Origin: Candidatus Gastranaerophilales bacterium
GTDB lineage: Bacteria > Cyanobacteriota > Vampirovibrionia > Gastranaerophilales > Gastranaerophilaceae
Assembly: GCA_944322935.1 (NCBI GenBank)
Contig: CALUQO010000004.1
Coordinates: forward strand, 1 to 64,000
DNA length: 64,000 nucleotides
Direction: 5' to 3'
Made by a program: the position numbers and the translations under genes. Positions 61,168 through 64,000 of this stretch are shown piece after piece. Within the stretch, counting starts at the first letter, position 1. Each line of letters begins with the position of its first letter. The notes below the pieces were generated by a model. It did not search any database, was not told the origin of the DNA, and was given only the letters and a program-made list of their open reading frames with translations.

Positions 61168-61820
61168 TTAACTAATTTTGGGAAAAGTATAATGGAACCG
61201 TCATCCTCCCGCCATTGGATGTATCCTATTTTCATCTGCCCGCCCATATCCAGAATAGTTACAAGCGCCCAGTTGCCGCTGATTTTGTTCAGTTTTATGG
61301 AACGAATATAAGTAAAACCGCCCAATTTTTGCGACAATTTATCAGCCCCGCTGTAGTAACCTCTTTTACGGTAATCCACATTTTTCATATAATAAAGGCC
61401 GTATTTTCGTCCGTAATACGCGTAAAAATCTTTTAAACTCCAAAAATCATCCGCTTTAGAAATTTTTATCCAGCCTGTTTTGTTACTCGTTTTGTCATAA
61501 ATGATTTTGTACCAGTCGTCTTGCATATCAACAACCATACAAAACGCCAAATTTTGAGAGTCTACCTGCGCAACAAAAAGTGCTGACGGTTCAATAGTTG
61601 ATTTGTTGAGTTTTACTGCATTGTTTGTCCAGCTTATGTTCTCAATGTTTTGAGAATCCTCTCTCGGATAAAGATAAAGTTTAAAACTCTGAGGCACCTG
61701 CAAAAAACCGATAGTTTCGTTACTTATAGAACCCGTATAATACGGCATTACATCGGCCATTACCGGTAAACTCAAAAAACAGGATAAAATAACCGTAATA
61801 AAAAAACTAAATCTTTTCAT
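61164..61820 (-). CDS. Exported SH3-like protein
   Basis: 218 residues with a signal peptide (FSFFITVILSCFLSLPVMADV). The mature part is beta-rich with a bacterial SH3-like stretch (FCMVVDMQDDWYKIIYD...KTGWIKISKADDF), then a Tyr-rich middle and a final WALVTILDMGGQMKIGYIQW. Bacterial SH3 domains often bind cell-wall peptides. It ends overlapping the STAND gene by 4 bp. Confidence 0.72.
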   Translation of the reverse strand: MKRFSFFITVILSCFLSLPVMADVMPYYTGSISNETIGFLQVPQSFKLYLYPREDSQNIENISWTNNAVKLNKSTIEPSALFVAQVDSQNLAFCMVVDMQDDWYKIIYDKTSNKTGWIKISKADDFWSLKDFYAYYGRKYGLYYMKNVDYRKRGYYSGADKLSQKLGGFTYIRSIKLNKISGNWALVTILDMGGQMKIGYIQWREDDGSIILFPKLVN

Positions 61821-61972
61821 AATAAATGTTTAGCACAAATTTTGCTTTTTTTCAAAGCATTTATCGTGTTTTTTAACAGCAAAATTATAATCGGCCGTTA
61901 ATTTTTCAAAATAAAAATACACAAAAAAATAAAGCTGTTTGCATAAGATAATTTATCAGGCATAATTTATCT

Positions 61973-63118
61973 ATGAAGATTGCTGCATTTAAAGTTGAAG
62001 ATTGGATGAACGAATACGAAAAGTATTCAAAATACGACCTTGGCAACACTACGGTACAAACGTTGTCTTTGGATGAATTGTTTGTGCTTTCTGGGGAAAA
62101 CAAAGAGGACTTTTTTAACAATCTGTGTGAACAAAAACTTGGCTACGGTTATATTACAGGCATGCCAGCTTTTAAAGAAGGAGTGACAAAACTTTATACA
62201 ACAATTACCCCTGAGGATATTATCCCGACAATAGGCGCTGCAGGGGCAAATCATCTTTTGTTTTATTCTCTTGTCGAACCTTGTGACAGAGTGATTTCCG
62301 TAATACCTACTTATCAGCAGCTTTATTCCATACCTCAATCCTTCGGGGCGGATGTGCAATATTTGCATCTTACGCCTGAAAATAACTTTTTGCCGGATTT
62401 AAATGAATTAAAAAGTCTTGTCAATGAAAATACAAAACTTATTTGCATCAATAACCCCAACAACCCGTCGGGTTCTCTAATCGGGGAAGAACTGCTTTTA
62501 AAGATAATTGATATAGCAAAAAGTGTCGGGGCTTATATCCTTTGTGATGAAGTTTACAGGGGATTAAATCAGTCCGATAAATACACTCCATCCGTTGCTG
62601 ACCTGTATGACAGAGGCATAAGCGTATGTTCCATGTCAAAAATATTTTCACTTGCCGGCTTACGGCTGGGATGGATTGCAACAAAAGATAAACAAGTTAT
62701 TAATAGCTGCATTCACCACAGGGAGTACAACATGATATCGTGCTCGTTGTTAGATGAGAATATTGCTGCACTTGCTTTAACACACTATGATAAAATAATT
62801 GAGCGCAACAAAATTGCAATCAGAAAATGTCTTGCCATACTCGATGAATGGGTCAATAACGAAAACCATATATCGTACATTAAACCGAAAGCAGGCACCA
62901 CGGCTATGTTATATTATGATTTTGATATGACTTCACAAGAACTGTGCGACAGACTTGCAAAAGAAAAAGGCGTGTTTTTGACTCCAGGTTTTTGTTTTGA
63001 AACCGAATACTGTTTCAGGGCAGGATATTGCAAAAATCCTGAGGTTTTAGCGCAGGGGCTTGATAAAATAAGTGAATTTATAAAAGAAATAATTAACGGG
63101 GGAATTAATCTTAGATGA
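61973..63118 (+). CDS. Class I/II PLP-dependent aminotransferase
   Basis: 381 residues. INNPNNPSGSLIG, LCDEVYRGL and the Schiff-base Lys in SMSKIFSLAGLRLGW, with the C-terminal FCFETEYCFRAGYCKNP carrying the carboxylate-binding Arg. A TTGCAT/CATAAT promoter lies so close (ATG about 5 nt after the -10) that translation may be leaderless, as for the wecG-like gene. The substrate is unknown. Confidence 0.85.
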   Translation: MKIAAFKVEDWMNEYEKYSKYDLGNTTVQTLSLDELFVLSGENKEDFFNNLCEQKLGYGYITGMPAFKEGVTKLYTTITPEDIIPTIGAAGANHLLFYSLVEPCDRVISVIPTYQQLYSIPQSFGADVQYLHLTPENNFLPDLNELKSLVNENTKLICINNPNNPSGSLIGEELLLKIIDIAKSVGAYILCDEVYRGLNQSDKYTPSVADLYDRGISVCSMSKIFSLAGLRLGWIATKDKQVINSCIHHREYNMISCSLLDENIAALALTHYDKIIERNKIAIRKCLAILDEWVNNENHISYIKPKAGTTAMLYYDFDMTSQELCDRLAKEKGVFLTPGFCFETEYCFRAGYCKNPEVLAQGLDKISEFIKEIINGGINLR

Positions 63119-64000
63119 TAAACACCGCAATAAATGACATACAACAGCAGAAAACAAATGAAAAACCTACTCAAGAGGATTTTTCAACAAAAGTAAATAT
63201 TTTAAAGGCTCTTGCCATAACACTTGTTGTGTCGGGGCATTTGGAGTTTTCGCTTTTGGGAATGTTTACTCCGTATTCGTTTCAGCTTGCGTTGTTTTTC
63301 TTTATATCGGGTTATTTGTTCAAGGACAAGTATATTGATGATGTTTATACTTTCGTAAAAAGAAGGATACAAACTCTTCTTGTTCCGTATTTTTTGTATA
63401 ACGTGTTTTACCTCGGAGTTACCGTGTTAATAGCAAAACTTACCGGACATTTTTGGGGCGAAAAAATTACTCTCAAAAACTTTTTTATAACCCCTTTTTT
63501 AAACGGGCACCAGTTTGATTTATCGTGTCCGTTGTGGTTCGTTACACAGCTGTTTATGACAATGATTGTGTTTTTATTTTTATTCAGAACTTTGAAAAAA
63601 ACAAAGGATAACAAATATTTTCATCTGGCTGTTTTTGCAATACTCGGAGTTCTTGCAATACCTGTATCAAAAGTTTTTAAGGTTGACCCGTTAATGCTCG
63701 TTGTTATAAGAACGATGTTTTCGCTGTTTTTTGTTTATTTGGGATATTATTACAGACATTACATTGAAGAACATATAAATATATTTACGGTCAAATGGCT
63801 TGGGTGGGTAATTGTTATACAATCGATATTGTGGCTGTTTAACAGAGATTTTGACCCGGAACACGGCATAGGATTAAGTTATGTACTTGTGTGGGCAAGG
63901 TTTGACGATCAGCTTATTGTTCCGATAATCACTGCATTGACCGGAATATGGGCGTCTTTGTTTACGGTGAAAATTTTGTATCCGTACTTAAAAGATGTAA
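63115..64000 (+). CDS. Acyltransferase-3-family membrane protein (5' part)
   Basis: Runs off the window after 295 codons. It starts by ATGA overlap with the aminotransferase. The N-terminal ILKALAITLVVSGHLEF has the catalytic-type His of the acyltransferase-3 family, and at least eight hydrophobic segments follow (for example LALFFFISGYLFKDKY and FFVYLGYYYRHYI). These enzymes O-acetylate sugars or lipids at the membrane. Co-translation with an aminotransferase suggests a joint role in modifying an amino-sugar or amino-acid-derived product. Confidence 0.85.
   Translation, partial: MINTAINDIQQQKTNEKPTQEDFSTKVNILKALAITLVVSGHLEFSLLGMFTPYSFQLALFFFISGYLFKDKYIDDVYTFVKRRIQTLLVPYFLYNVFYLGVTVLIAKLTGHFWGEKITLKNFFITPFLNGHQFDLSCPLWFVTQLFMTMIVFLFLFRTLKKTKDNKYFHLAVFAILGVLAIPVSKVFKVDPLMLVVIRTMFSLFFVYLGYYYRHYIEEHINIFTVKWLGWVIVIQSILWLFNRDFDPEHGIGLSYVLVWARFDDQLIVPIITALTGIWASLFTVKILYPYLKDV

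Overview
The window is an AT-rich bacterial chromosome segment. It most resembles a gut Melainabacteria-type organism (non-photosynthetic Cyanobacteriota, Gastranaerophilales-like). That is an inference from three things: a Tic20/Ycf60-like membrane protein and a DUF1822-like N-terminus (both cyanobacterial flavoured), a flagellar/type III export operon, and many lineage-type proteins with no recognisable family. No 16S rRNA is present to settle it.

Layout. 0-8 kb holds housekeeping genes: acyl-CoA synthetase, rsmI, a STAS protein, a WecG/TagA glycosyltransferase running into ftsE-ftsX, an HDOD protein and a pseudopilin. 8.2-20.9 kb is one long minus-strand operon-like block of ten genes. In transcription order it has an acidic-tailed protein, a small protein, a TPR protein, a 785-residue C-terminally anchored protein, three mosaic paralogues sharing near-identical DNA, two AAA+ ATPases and a HExxH zinc metallopeptidase. 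I find no described system with this composition. 21-25 kb holds a TPR lipoprotein/periplasmic-type protein, a GAF-GAF-GGDEF diguanylate cyclase and a secreted protein. 25.5-31 kb holds an ATPase-less Clp-R repeat protein and a fliM/N-fliO-fliP-fliQ-x-fliR export operon. 31.5-45.5 kb is mostly metabolism: a cation/Ca2+ antiporter, lipoate ligase, nnrD, trmL, gcvPB, a GH13 enzyme, a six-HTH protein, a DegT aminotransferase, apt, metY, Tic20-like and TPR proteins.

45.5-46.9 kb is a gene-poor accessory island beside tRNA-Asn. It contains a serine-recombinase C-terminal remnant, a duplicated tRNA 3' end, and two tandem small-ORF/antisense-RNA modules with the architecture of type I toxin-antitoxin systems. 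Both modules are too short for ordinary gene calling. 47-64 kb holds a DUF3137 protein, mutS2, a polyprenyl synthase with an altered second Asp motif, lepB, a 1206-residue acidic repeat protein ending in a TonB-like domain, a sigma-region-4-like protein, a zinc-ribbon/STAND/TPR protein, an aminotransferase and the start of an acyltransferase.

A theme crosses these regions. At least ten proteins, on both strands and including most of the 8-21 kb operon, begin M-x-I and carry an F-K-G (or FKR/FKS/FTG/FGE) tripeptide within the first ~55 residues, ahead of unrelated bodies. This looks like a shared N-terminal sorting or interaction tag. The two strongest leads for new biology are (1) the tagged AAA+/metalloprotease/mosaic-paralogue operon and (2) the tandem type I TA-like modules.
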